Below are positions 1 to 6,116 of a DNA stretch of 7,144 bases, in pieces. The translations under genes were made by a program, and so were the position numbers. How positions within the stretch are numbered: position 1 is the first letter of the stretch; each line of letters begins with the position of its first letter. Source of the DNA: Candidatus Omnitrophota bacterium (GTDB lineage Bacteria > Omnitrophota > JACPQZ01); contig JACPQZ010000009.1 in NCBI GenBank assembly GCA_016190205.1, positions 1 to 7,144 on the forward strand, in the 5' to 3' direction. The notes under the pieces were generated by a model. The model had not been told where the DNA came from. It saw nothing but the letters and a program-made list of their open reading frames with translations, and ran no database searches.

Positions 1-203
1 CCAGATACCAGAGAGAAATGATGAAATTCGAAATACGAAATTCGAAGCACGAACAAATTCAAAATCCGAGATGTTGAACCACAGGTTCTGGGTTTCTAAT
101 TTCGAACTTCGATCTTCTTCGGATTTCGACATTCGAATTTCGGATTTGTCCTGGTATCTGGCATCTGGTATCTCCTGATTACTGGTATCTGGTATCTGGT
201 TAC
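1..203. repeat. Large imperfect inverted repeat made of heptamers
   Basis: This tract directly follows murE. The left arm (about 1-70) has the heptamers TTCGAAA (27-33), TACGAAA (34-40), TTCGAAG (41-47) and CACGAAC (48-54). The right arm (about 98-202) has the complementary family (TTCGAAC 101-107, TTCGATC 108-114, then units ending in TTCG from 115 to 142), followed by CTGGTAT units at 151-157, 165-171, 182-188 and 189-195, with CTGGCAT at 158-164. The outermost left end (CCAGATACCAG, 1-11) is complementary to the CTGGTATCTGG copies on the right, so the whole tract can fold back on itself. At the centre is a small hairpin, GAACC (76-80), ACA, GGTTC (84-88). No T-run follows, so it is not an ordinary intrinsic terminator. 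Function is unknown; a minus-strand reading frame crosses it without a stop. Confidence 0.85.
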
Positions 204-207
204 TCAT
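1..207 (-). CDS. Partial open frame coupled to the murE stop, repeat-derived, product unknown
   Basis: An ATG at 207-205 shares four bases with the murE stop (ATGA), the classic arrangement for translational coupling. From it 69 codons run to the left edge without a stop, starting MSNQIPDTSNQEIPDARYQD. The peptide is low in complexity and simply translates the heptamer repeats; it shows no domain that I recognise. In a dcw cluster murF would be the expected next gene, but nothing here resembles a MurF N-terminus. Two readings are open: a real downstream gene whose N-terminal part has been replaced or extended by the repeat, or a chance open frame, since the CCAGATA and CGAAATT heptamers contain no stop in any frame. 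I favour the second, weakly. Only sequence to the left can decide. Confidence 0.25.
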   Translation of the reverse strand, partial: MSNQIPDTSNQEIPDARYQDKSEIRMSKSEEDRSSKLETQNLWFNISDFEFVRASNFVFRISSFLSGIW

Positions 208-1655
208 GTTTTAACGAGCTCCTCAATAACGGCCCGGTCATTAAATGGATATTCGACGCCGCCGACGATTTGGGTCGTCTCATGGCCCTTGCCCGCCACC
301 AGAACCACGTCTCCGCGGCGGGCCATGCGGAGGGCGCGGGCGATGGCCTCTTGCCGCTCCGGAATCTCCAGACACCGGGGGCCGGACCCATTCATCCCCT
401 TTCGGATCTCGCCAATAATCGCGGCGGGGTCCTCGCTGCGCGGATTGTCGCTCGTCAGGATGACGAAATCCGACGCGCGGCCTGCGACATGGCCCATGCG
501 GGGGCGCTTGCCGCGGTCGCGCTCCCCCCCGCATCCAAATACGGTGATGAGACGCCTCTGCGTAAACGGCCGCAGGGTGGTCAGTACCTGTTTAAGGGCA
601 TCATCCGTGTGCGCATAGTCGACAAAAATGAAAAAGGGCGCCGCGTGTCCGCAGCGCTCAAGTCTTCCGGGCACCCCTTTGAAACCCGGCAAGGCCTGGA
701 TCAAGGCCTCGGGAGCTAGCCCCGCGCCCACACCGGCACCCAGCGCCGCCAGGGTATTGTACACATTGATGAGACCTATCAGCGGGCTCCGAACGGCAGT
801 GCGCCTGCCCGCATGCTCCAGCACCCATTCGGAACCTGTCAATTCCATGCCCTTGAGGTGAGCTACGAGACTGGCGCCCCGGCGCAATCCGTAGCTCAAC
901 GCCTTGCCTCGCGCAGCGCGCAGCAGGCGTCGGCCGTAGCGATCATCCGCGTTGATGACGGCCACGCGAGGTGACTGCGGTTTAGCGAACAACTGCCTCT
1001 TGGCCCTGAAATAACTTTCCATAGTCTTGTGATAGTCCAGGTGATCGCGCGTGAGATTGGTAAAGACGCTGCAGTGAAAATCAATGCCGCTCACGCGGCC
1101 CTGATCCAGGGCGTGCGAAGACACTTCCATGACAGCAGCCCGCATGCCTTCTTTTACCATGTCGGCGAAGAGGGAGTTGAGAAAGATGGCGTCAGGCGTC
1201 GTATGAGTGGCGGGGATCTCGTGCGAACCGGTCCGGTACAAGACGGTGCTGATCAAACCCGCTGGGCGGCCGCAGGACGAAAGCAGATGGGCGATGAGAG
1301 ATGCGGTGGTGGACTTCCCGTTGGTTCCGGTAACCCCAAAAATCTTAAGCCGGCTCGAAGCGGACTTAAAGTAGCGCCGGGCAATGAACCCAGCAGCTAT
1401 CCTCGAATGCTTGACGCGGACTTGAGTCACGTGCGAGGGGAGATCCAGCCAGCGCTCCACCACCAAGGCGCGGGCCCCCCGCTCCACCGCTTCTGGAGCG
1501 AACGCGTGGCCATCCGTGCGGGTTCCCCGCACAGCTATAAACAGCGAGCCCGCGCGGCACGTATGAGAGGAGAGGTTTAAGTCCTGGATCTCGACATGTT
1601 TGGGCCCCCGAAACTCGACCCGCTCGAGATCCTGCACAAGGTTGTGTAAAAACAA
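204..1655 (-). CDS. murE: UDP-N-acetylmuramoyl-L-alanyl-D-glutamate--2,6-diaminopimelate ligase (MurE)
   Basis: Cytoplasmic Mur ligase that adds the third stem-peptide residue to UDP-MurNAc-L-Ala-D-Glu using ATP. The 483-residue length is normal for the family. The N-terminal domain (about 1-100) is followed by the ATP-binding P-loop GTNGKST (110-116). The HTTPDA segment at 151-156, the MEVSSHALDQGR stretch around 176-187 and TNLTRDHLDYH at 199-209 are family hallmarks, and K219 in RAKRQLF is the likely carbamylated lysine. DNPR (403-406) and the later GKGHE (455-459) form the meso-diaminopimelate pocket, so the third residue is predicted to be meso-DAP rather than lysine. The start is a TTG at 1655, 19 bp after the ftsI stop; the alignment-like N-terminus (LHNLVQDLERVEFRG) fits this start, and the only Shine-Dalgarno candidate is a weak AGG. 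It is the last recognisable gene of the cluster before the left repeat tract. Confidence 0.97.
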   Translation of the reverse strand: MFLHNLVQDLERVEFRGPKHVEIQDLNLSSHTCRAGSLFIAVRGTRTDGHAFAPEAVERGARALVVERWLDLPSHVTQVRVKHSRIAAGFIARRYFKSASSRLKIFGVTGTNGKSTTASLIAHLLSSCGRPAGLISTVLYRTGSHEIPATHTTPDAIFLNSLFADMVKEGMRAAVMEVSSHALDQGRVSGIDFHCSVFTNLTRDHLDYHKTMESYFRAKRQLFAKPQSPRVAVINADDRYGRRLLRAARGKALSYGLRRGASLVAHLKGMELTGSEWVLEHAGRRTAVRSPLIGLINVYNTLAALGAGVGAGLAPEALIQALPGFKGVPGRLERCGHAAPFFIFVDYAHTDDALKQVLTTLRPFTQRRLITVFGCGGERDRGKRPRMGHVAGRASDFVILTSDNPRSEDPAAIIGEIRKGMNGSGPRCLEIPERQEAIARALRMARRGDVVLVAGKGHETTQIVGGVEYPFNDRAVIEELVKT

Positions 1656-1674
1656 GGGCGCCTGCCGCCAATAT

Positions 1675-3393
1675 CTAAAATGACTTCACCAGCCTGACCG
1701 GCTGATGACCCGTAAGTGACAAATACGCGAGACCCTGCTCCAAAATGCGCTTAAACACAGGGGCGCACACCGTGCCTCCGAAGTGTTCCGGCTTCGGCTC
1801 GTCTAGAATAACACAGATGACCATCTGCGGGGAAGAGACCGGCGCAAATCCGACAAAAACGGCGACGAAGTCTTCGTCAGAATAGCCCCGGGTGCCTTCC
1901 AGGATTTTCTGGGCTGTCCCGGTCTTGCCCGCGACTTCAAGCCCCTTCACCCGGGCGCGCTGGCCCGTCCCCTCCTCCACCACCCGCGTGAGAATTCCCT
2001 TTAAGAGCCGCGCCGACTCGGGGTTCATCACGACCCCCTGCGCTTGGGGCGCAAACGTTTCCAGGGTCCTCCCGTCAGCGGTCATGATGCGCTCCACGAG
2101 GCGGGGTTTCATCATGACCCCGTCGTTCGCCACTGCGGCCATGGCACACGTCATCTGGAGCGCCGTCGCAGACACCTCGTGACCCATGGGGATTGCCAAG
2201 AGAGAGGTCCCCGACCACTTCTCGGGAGAGGTAATGCTGCCCGCAGCTTCCCCCGGGAAATCTATCCCCGTGGGGCGGCCGAAGCCAAAACGCTGAATGG
2301 CCTGCCACAGCCGCTCGCTCCCCACCCGCTGGGCGACCTTGCTGGTCCCAATATTGCTCGATTTTATGAACACTTCCGGAAACGTCAGCCACCCGTGAGG
2401 CCGGTAATCATGCAAGGTATGGCCGGCCATGCGGTAGGCCCCGTTTTCACAGAAGACCTTTTCCTCCAGGGAGAAGGAGCCAGACTCCAAGGCCGCAGAG
2501 GCGGTGACTATCTTAAAGACAGATCCGGGCTCAAACATGTCGGTAACAGCGCGGTTCCGCCTCTTGTCCGCAGCCACGAGGCTGGCCCGGTTGGCGTCAA
2601 AGGTCGGGGCATTGGCACAGGCCAATACGCTCCCGTCCTTGGGGTCCAGAACGATTGCCGTACCGGCAATGGCATGGCTCGCCTCCACCGCTCGCACGAG
2701 CTCGCGCTCCACCACATCCTGAATTACCTGATCGATGGTGAGCACCACATGATGACCGTCTTGAGACGGAATGAAAAGCTCATCCCGGGCGCGCAGGGAG
2801 CGCCCGCGCGCATCGCGCTGAGTCATCCTCAAGCCCGGCCTTCCTGAAAGATGGGAATTGTAAAACAGTTCCACGCCCTCGATCCCCTGATTGTCGATGT
2901 CCACCCCCCCCAAGAGATGGGCCCCCAGGGTCTCCGCCGGATAGACGCGCTGCCATTCCGGGGTGAGCCCGATGGCAGGGTGCTGAAAGGATCGTAACTG
3001 TGCCTCCTCACGGCGGTCCAATTTGCGCTTGAGCCACACAAACTCCTTATCGCGCTCGAGACGGCCGCGAAGCCAGTCGGTATCTAAGTCAAGCATTCCG
3101 GCCAGCTTGAGCACCAAGCCTTCCCGCTCGCCCGGCGCAATATCCCGCGGGCAGGCGTAGGCAGAGAAAACTTCTATGGAGGTGGAAAGGATATTAAGCG
3201 TGCGGTCATACACATTCCCCCGCGAGGGAGAGAGAGGGATATCCACCCCGTGCTGACTCTTGGCATGCGCCTTCAGGCGAGGGCTTGGAAGAAGCTGTAA
3301 GGCCACGAGTCTGGAAAGCACGACGCAGGATAAAAAGCAATAACCGGCGAGGATAAAAAGAGAGCGCTTCGCAAAATGATTGAAATACCTCAA
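1675..3393 (-). CDS. ftsI: Peptidoglycan D,D-transpeptidase FtsI (PBP3, class B penicillin-binding protein)
   Basis: Inner-membrane, periplasm-facing transpeptidase that cross-links septal peptidoglycan in the divisome. The 572-residue protein has a short cytoplasmic N-terminus, one membrane anchor (about 11-35), the class B dimerisation motif RGNVYDR (58-64), and a C-terminal penicillin-binding domain with all three active-site motifs: SVFK with the nucleophile S291 and K294, SSN (345-347), and KTGT (490-493). It ends soon after the transpeptidase domain with no PASTA repeats, which favours FtsI over SpoVD/PBP2x-type proteins. The TTG start at 3393 overlaps the upstream ftsL-like stop in a TTGA junction, so translation is probably coupled; no strong Shine-Dalgarno sequence is visible. 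The position between ftsL and murE is the standard dcw order. Confidence 0.96.
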   Translation of the reverse strand: MRYFNHFAKRSLFILAGYCFLSCVVLSRLVALQLLPSPRLKAHAKSQHGVDIPLSPSRGNVYDRTLNILSTSIEVFSAYACPRDIAPGEREGLVLKLAGMLDLDTDWLRGRLERDKEFVWLKRKLDRREEAQLRSFQHPAIGLTPEWQRVYPAETLGAHLLGGVDIDNQGIEGVELFYNSHLSGRPGLRMTQRDARGRSLRARDELFIPSQDGHHVVLTIDQVIQDVVERELVRAVEASHAIAGTAIVLDPKDGSVLACANAPTFDANRASLVAADKRRNRAVTDMFEPGSVFKIVTASAALESGSFSLEEKVFCENGAYRMAGHTLHDYRPHGWLTFPEVFIKSSNIGTSKVAQRVGSERLWQAIQRFGFGRPTGIDFPGEAAGSITSPEKWSGTSLLAIPMGHEVSATALQMTCAMAAVANDGVMMKPRLVERIMTADGRTLETFAPQAQGVVMNPESARLLKGILTRVVEEGTGQRARVKGLEVAGKTGTAQKILEGTRGYSDEDFVAVFVGFAPVSSPQMVICVILDEPKPEHFGGTVCAPVFKRILEQGLAYLSLTGHQPVRLVKSF

Positions 3394-3740
3394 GGACGCG
3401 TCTTCTTCACCCCAAGCGTGAGGGCGCGGATCATCGGTTGAGTGACACCCTGCACAACGCGCCCAAGGGATTCGTCCTCATGCGCACGGCGCAAGACCCA
3501 GCGCGTTTCCTGCGGCCTGGCATTTAGCGCGCTGGAGGAACCCAGCCGGGCCATGAGCTCCTGCGGAGAATCCATGACCGCAAGCCTCCACTTGAGCTCC
3601 CGCTGTTCCGTTTCAAGACTGGCCACCTGTCTTTCCCGCTCACGGATGCTGTAACTTAAGTCGACCTGCTCGTTTTGGATCCAGACAGAAAAGCATCCCA
3701 GCGCACACGCACTGAAAATAAGGGCTATCTTACGCAGCAT
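3390..3740 (-). CDS. ftsL: FtsL-like cell division protein
   Basis: A 116-residue bitopic membrane protein: short basic N-terminus (MLRK), one membrane segment (about 4-21, IALIFSACALGCFSVWI), then a charged heptad-like region (about 22-65) predicted to form a coiled coil, with a SPQEL segment at 58-62 like the SPxxIE region that follows the coil in FtsL/FtsB proteins. In other bacteria FtsL forms a complex with FtsB and FtsQ that activates FtsWI. FtsL sequences are poorly conserved, so the name rests on topology, size and the slot between rsmH and ftsI. The ATG at 3740 lies inside the end of rsmH (11-bp overlap), which places the membrane segment right at the N-terminus as in the family; a longer in-frame extension to 3851 would merely translate rsmH DNA. 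The stop overlaps the ftsI start. Confidence 0.85.
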   Translation of the reverse strand: MLRKIALIFSACALGCFSVWIQNEQVDLSYSIRERERQVASLETEQRELKWRLAVMDSPQELMARLGSSSALNARPQETRWVLRRAHEDESLGRVVQGVTQPMIRALTLGVKKTRP

Positions 3741-4638
3741 CTTTAACCACCGCCCGAAGCCGGGCGCTCCGCGAACGTGGGTTACGCACAACTTCCTCGG
3801 GCTTGGGCCGCACCAAACGCGGCTCCCCATACCTCGCCCACCCGGACCCAACCCACTGGCGCATCTTTTCTTTCACGATGCGATCCTCCAAAGAGTGAAA
3901 GGAAATAACAGCGAGGCGGCCGCCGCTCGTCAAGCGCCCCCAAGACTCTTCCAGGGCCTGCTCCAGATTGGCGAGTTCATGATTCACAGCTATCCTCAAG
4001 GCTTGAAAAGTGCGGGTGGCGGGATCGATCCTTCCCCTTCCCTTACGGATATTTCTTTGAACGATTTGAGCCAGGTCGAGCGTGGTATTTAAGCTGCCCC
4101 CGCGCGCAGCCTTTACCAGCAAACGGGCCAGGAGCCGGGAATGACGTTCCCCGCCATAGCGGTAAAGAATATCTGCCAATTCCTCTTGGGAGGCGGAATG
4201 GAGGATGCCAAAGGCGGTCCGGGACTTTTCATCGGGATTCAAGCGCATGTCCAGAGGGCCCTCGATCCTGAAGCTAAAACCTCTCTGGGCGTCCTCGAGC
4301 TGCCGGCTGGACAGTCCCAGATCCATCAATACGCCGTTCACCCTGTCCACACCCACTTGGTCCAGCGAGTCGCTCAAACGGGCAAAGTTGGACCAAACGA
4401 GTGTCGTGATCTCCGAGAATGGGGCCAGTCTCGCCTCGGCCACGCTGAGTGACGCGCGGTCGCAGTCTATCCCGATGAGATGCCCCGTAGAACCCAGGCA
4501 CCTGGCTATTTCGTAAGCATGCCCCCCATCCCCGATGGTTAAGTCAACGATGGTCTCACCCGCGTGGGGACGGAGGGCATGCAGAACTTCATGTAAAAGA
4601 ACAGGGTTATGAATGGCTGAAGCTTCTGACCGCCGCAC
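3730..4638 (-). CDS. rsmH: 16S rRNA (cytosine(1402)-N(4))-methyltransferase RsmH (MraW)
   Basis: SAM-dependent enzyme that N4-methylates C1402 in the decoding centre of 16S rRNA. Visible family blocks, in order, are the N-terminal HNPVLLHEVL, the SAM-binding VDLTIGDGGHA loop, MDLGLSSRQLED followed by RGFSFR and GPLDMR, the ATRTFQALRIAVNHEL block, ISFHSLEDRIVK, and the C-terminal NPRSRSARLRAV. No ATG is in frame near the conserved N-terminus. I chose the GTG at 4638, which gives 302 residues (usual family size about 300-315) and puts the conserved HxPVLL block at residue 10. This start lies within the 3' end of the STAS gene (32-bp overlap). An ATT at 4613 is a less likely alternative. The 3' end overlaps ftsL. 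Confidence 0.95.
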   Translation of the reverse strand: MRRSEASAIHNPVLLHEVLHALRPHAGETIVDLTIGDGGHAYEIARCLGSTGHLIGIDCDRASLSVAEARLAPFSEITTLVWSNFARLSDSLDQVGVDRVNGVLMDLGLSSRQLEDAQRGFSFRIEGPLDMRLNPDEKSRTAFGILHSASQEELADILYRYGGERHSRLLARLLVKAARGGSLNTTLDLAQIVQRNIRKGRGRIDPATRTFQALRIAVNHELANLEQALEESWGRLTSGGRLAVISFHSLEDRIVKEKMRQWVGSGWARYGEPRLVRPKPEEVVRNPRSRSARLRAVVKDAA

Positions 4639-4957
4639 GTACCCCGTTGTAGACCTGCATGAGCTTGTCGGTGCCGGTCTTTTGAAAAATGCGCCTGACG
4701 GACGGCCGGGCACCCGCAAGCACCAGGTCCCCCTCCAGGTAACGGATCCAACCCAGGCTCTCTGCAAGAATCCCCAGGCCCGCCAAATCCACATGGCGGG
4801 CCTTATGGACGTCCAGCACCATGTGCACCAGATCCCTGCGCACCAGCCGTTCTATCCGGTTGCGAATCCGCACCATGCCGCTCGCGTTCATATCTCCCCC
4901 CACGTCCAGGATCTGAACGCGCGCGGCCTGCCCGTTCGTCTTGTCACTGCTCTTCAT
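4607..4957 (-). CDS. STAS-domain protein, anti-sigma factor antagonist-like
   Basis: A 116-residue single STAS domain. The beta-strand pattern RVQILDVGGDMNASG, the helix MVRIRNRIERLV, the strand HMVLDVHKA, the central loop VDLAGLGIL (56-64) and the C-terminal FQKTGTDKLMQVYNG (91-105) match the SpoIIAA/RsbV fold in order. In classical phosphorylated antagonists the loop reads DSSGLG with a serine target; here it is D57-L-A-G-L-G, with leucine and alanine in the two serine positions. A partner-kinase phosphoswitch at this site is therefore unlikely, and the domain may act as a constitutive binder or scaffold. The ATG at 4957 has an AGGTGA just upstream. It lies between mraZ and rsmH, which is not the textbook dcw order, and overlaps rsmH, so it should be co-expressed with the division genes. 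No sigma-regulatory kinase is in the window. Confidence 0.85.
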   Translation of the reverse strand: MKSSDKTNGQAARVQILDVGGDMNASGMVRIRNRIERLVRRDLVHMVLDVHKARHVDLAGLGILAESLGWIRYLEGDLVLAGARPSVRRIFQKTGTDKLMQVYNGVRAAVRSFSHS

Positions 4958-4995
4958 CTCTCACCTAGAGGTTCAGGCCCCGCACAGAACTTCAT
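4954..4995 (-). CDS. Possible 13-codon upstream ORF ending in the STAS start codon
   Basis: An ATG at 4995-4993, at the edge of the hairpin stem, opens a frame encoding MKFCAGPEPLGER. Its TGA (4956-4954) overlaps the ATG of the STAS gene as ATGA, in exact frame. This could give coupled translation of the STAS gene. No Shine-Dalgarno sequence precedes the small ORF, and an ORF this short may arise by chance, so the call is weak. Confidence 0.2.
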   Translation of the reverse strand: MKFCAGPEPLGER

Positions 4996-5002
4996 GCGGG
5001 GC
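4977..5002 (-). other. Perfect 8-bp hairpin in the leader of the STAS gene
   Basis: GCCCCGCA (4977-4984) and TGCGGGGC (4995-5002) are exact reverse complements with a 10-base loop. The structure sits 20-45 bases upstream of the STAS start. There is no T-run on the minus-strand 3' side, so it is not a standard intrinsic terminator; it could be an attenuation, RNA-processing or stability element between mraZ and the rest of the cluster. The 12-bp palindrome GAGCCCGGGCTC at 5022-5033 and a second CCCGGG at 5039-5044 lie in the same 99-bp gap. Confidence 0.7.
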
Positions 5003-5056
5003 GGGTAGAGACCCACACTTCGAGCCCGGGCTCCCACACCCGGGATCCTGGCAACC

Positions 5057-5503
5057 CTACCCTTCCCCCCTGTCTACAAGCTTTTCAGCGATGTCCTCAA
5101 AAGAGTCCTTCGCCTGCTCGTAGTAACGCTTCCACTCATCGAGGTCCCAGATCTCAATGCGGTTAGAGACCCCGATCACCATCACATCCTTCTTAATGCC
5201 TGCATAGCTCTTCAAGTAGTCCGGCAGGAGGATGCGCCCCTGCTTGTCGCACAACACGTCACAGGCACCTGAAAAATAAAGCCGGTTGAATTTTCTTGAT
5301 TCCGTCTTTGTGAACGACATGTTCTTGAAAACCCGTTCCTGATTCTTCCATTCTTCCTCGGTGAAGACGAAGAGACAGCGGTCCAATCCCCGCGTGACAT
5401 AAAACTTCTCGCAGTATTGTTCTTTAAAGACCTCGCGCAGCTTGGCCGGAATAATAAGCCTTCCCTTGCGGTCGAGGGTGTGCTCATATTCACCATAAAA
5501 CAC
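5057..5503 (-). CDS. mraZ: Transcriptional regulator MraZ
   Basis: DNA-binding regulator of the dcw cluster, acting as a ring-shaped oligomer. The 148-residue length is typical. It carries two SpoVT-AbrB-like halves: the first begins MFYGEYEHTLDRKGRLIIPA (1-20) and the second LYFSGACDVLCDKQGRILLP (75-94). Each half has the signature D-x-x-G-R motif (DRKGR at 11-15, DKQGR at 86-90). The GTG start at 5503 reproduces the conserved N-terminus exactly and follows a GGAGA Shine-Dalgarno sequence by 8 bases. It is the first gene behind a strong promoter with GTGG operator boxes (5512-5541), which suggests autoregulation. A 99-bp structured gap separates it from the STAS gene. Confidence 0.97.
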   Translation of the reverse strand: MFYGEYEHTLDRKGRLIIPAKLREVFKEQYCEKFYVTRGLDRCLFVFTEEEWKNQERVFKNMSFTKTESRKFNRLYFSGACDVLCDKQGRILLPDYLKSYAGIKKDVMVIGVSNRIEIWDLDEWKRYYEQAKDSFEDIAEKLVDRGEG

Positions 5504-5511
5504 TTATAAAT

Positions 5512-5541
5512 TCTCCACTTTCCCCCACTTATTACCACAAA
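5512..5541 (-). promoter_or_regulatory. MraZ operator: three GTGG boxes at 10-bp spacing
   Basis: On the minus strand three consecutive 10-mers, TTTGTGGTAA, TAAGTGGGGG and AAAGTGGAGA, place GTGG at 5538, 5528 and 5518, one helical turn apart. A fourth GTGGG (5551-5547) lies in the promoter spacer, 13 bp further up. MraZ operators described in other bacteria are also direct TGGG- or AAAGTG-type repeats with 10-bp period. The boxes abut the -10 element and cover the expected transcription start, so bound MraZ should block RNA polymerase. The third box also contains the mraZ ribosome binding site. Confidence 0.88.
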
Positions 5542-5569
5542 GTATACCCACTTGCGCAACCCCTGTCAA
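5541..5569 (-). promoter_or_regulatory. Sigma70-type promoter of mraZ and the dcw operon
   Basis: The -35 element TTGACA (5569-5564) matches consensus exactly and is followed by a 17-bp spacer and the -10 element TATACT (5546-5541), one mismatch from TATAAT. Transcription is predicted to start near 5534, giving a leader of about 30 bases before the mraZ GTG. The DNA just upstream (about 5571-5640) is strikingly AT-rich and could act as an UP element. Confidence 0.88.
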
Positions 5570-5570
5570 G

Positions 5571-5676
5571 TAAATAGTTTAAATCTATTTTCATATTAGA
5601 AATAAGGGAGAAATATCTAAATATAGTGGCGATCTGAAGGGAAATGCGAACTTTTGGCTATATGTTGTGGAGGAGC
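5571..5676. other. AT-rich spacer between the RNase HI gene and the mraZ promoter
   Basis: The tract is far richer in A and T than the surrounding genes, especially at 5571-5640. It contains only a weak 6-bp inverted repeat (AAATAG at 5572-5577 and CTATTT at 5585-5590), too weak to call a terminator. I see no ORF or heptamer repeat in it. It most likely serves as upstream promoter DNA for mraZ. Confidence 0.5.
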
Positions 5677-6096
5677 CTAACTGGAGGAGGACTTTTGCTC
5701 TGCGGCCTGCTGGGCGAGTTTATCAGCCGCTTTATTCAGTCCCCGGGGAATGTGGCGAACTGAAAGTTTTGTAAAGAGTGGAGCGATGTTCCTGTAGATG
5801 CCGTAAAACTGCTTGAGGTCCTCATCTTTAACCTTGTACTGGCCGTTTACCTGTTGTGCAACGAGTTCTGAATCGGTGAGCACTTCCAGATGTTTGACAC
5901 CAAACTGCACGGCCTCCAGCAAACCTAAGATGAGGGCGCGGTACTCTGCCACGTTATTCGTGGCCATCCCAATATAGTCACTGCGCTCGCTTAAGGTTTC
6001 ACCCCGCGCATCCTTGAGCACCGCCCCTGCCCCCGACGGCCCCGGGTTTCCAATGGAGGCACCGTCTATGTACACCTGGTAAAGGCCTTCGCTCAC
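5677..6096 (-). CDS. RNase HI-family protein
   Basis: A 139-residue protein with the RNase H fold; it should cleave the RNA strand of RNA-DNA hybrids in the cytoplasm. The four catalytic acids are all present: D11 in YIDGAS, E51 in NNVAEYRAL, D75 in LTDSELV and D125 in NKAADKLA. The segment QVNGQYKVKDEDL (82-94) and the IPRGLNKAAD region (116-125) match the compact RnhA-like group that lacks the basic protrusion of E. coli RNase HI. The serine-rich tail (136-139) is not conserved family sequence. The GTG start at 6096 follows AGGAG by 4 bases. It is transcribed towards mraZ, but 173 bp and a new promoter separate the two genes. The sequence does not show whether it is a true RNase HI or a divergent paralogue. 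Confidence 0.92.
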   Translation of the reverse strand: MSEGLYQVYIDGASIGNPGPSGAGAVLKDARGETLSERSDYIGMATNNVAEYRALILGLLEAVQFGVKHLEVLTDSELVAQQVNGQYKVKDEDLKQFYGIYRNIAPLFTKLSVRHIPRGLNKAADKLAQQAAEQKSSSS

Positions 6097-6116
6097 TTGA
6101 CTCCTCTCTCGTCAAC

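Noticed and set aside
270-719. A 149-codon open frame on the plus strand
   Set aside because: Antisense to well-conserved murE; no domain or ribosome binding site recognised.
2044-2847. A 267-codon open frame on the plus strand
   Set aside because: It is antisense to the penicillin-binding domain of ftsI, which has all its motifs; high GC content produces long shadow frames. The composition (rich in H, R, G, P) is not protein-like.
3741-3851. A longer in-frame start of the ftsL-like gene at 3851
   Set aside because: The extension lies fully inside rsmH and would put 37 residues before the membrane segment; the ATG at 3740 gives the usual FtsL topology.
4639-4794. A longer in-frame rsmH start at 4794
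   Set aside because: The extra 52 residues are a tryptophan- and arginine-rich translation of STAS gene DNA in another frame; the family starts near the HNPVLL block, which the GTG at 4638 satisfies.
4977-5002. Intrinsic terminator after mraZ
   Set aside because: The stem is perfect and GC-rich, but the following minus-strand bases are CTGAACC with no U-run, and the operon genes downstream lack another visible promoter.
5572-5590. Terminator between the RNase HI gene and mraZ
   Set aside because: Only a 6-bp AT stem, too weak, and it lies immediately upstream of the -35 element.
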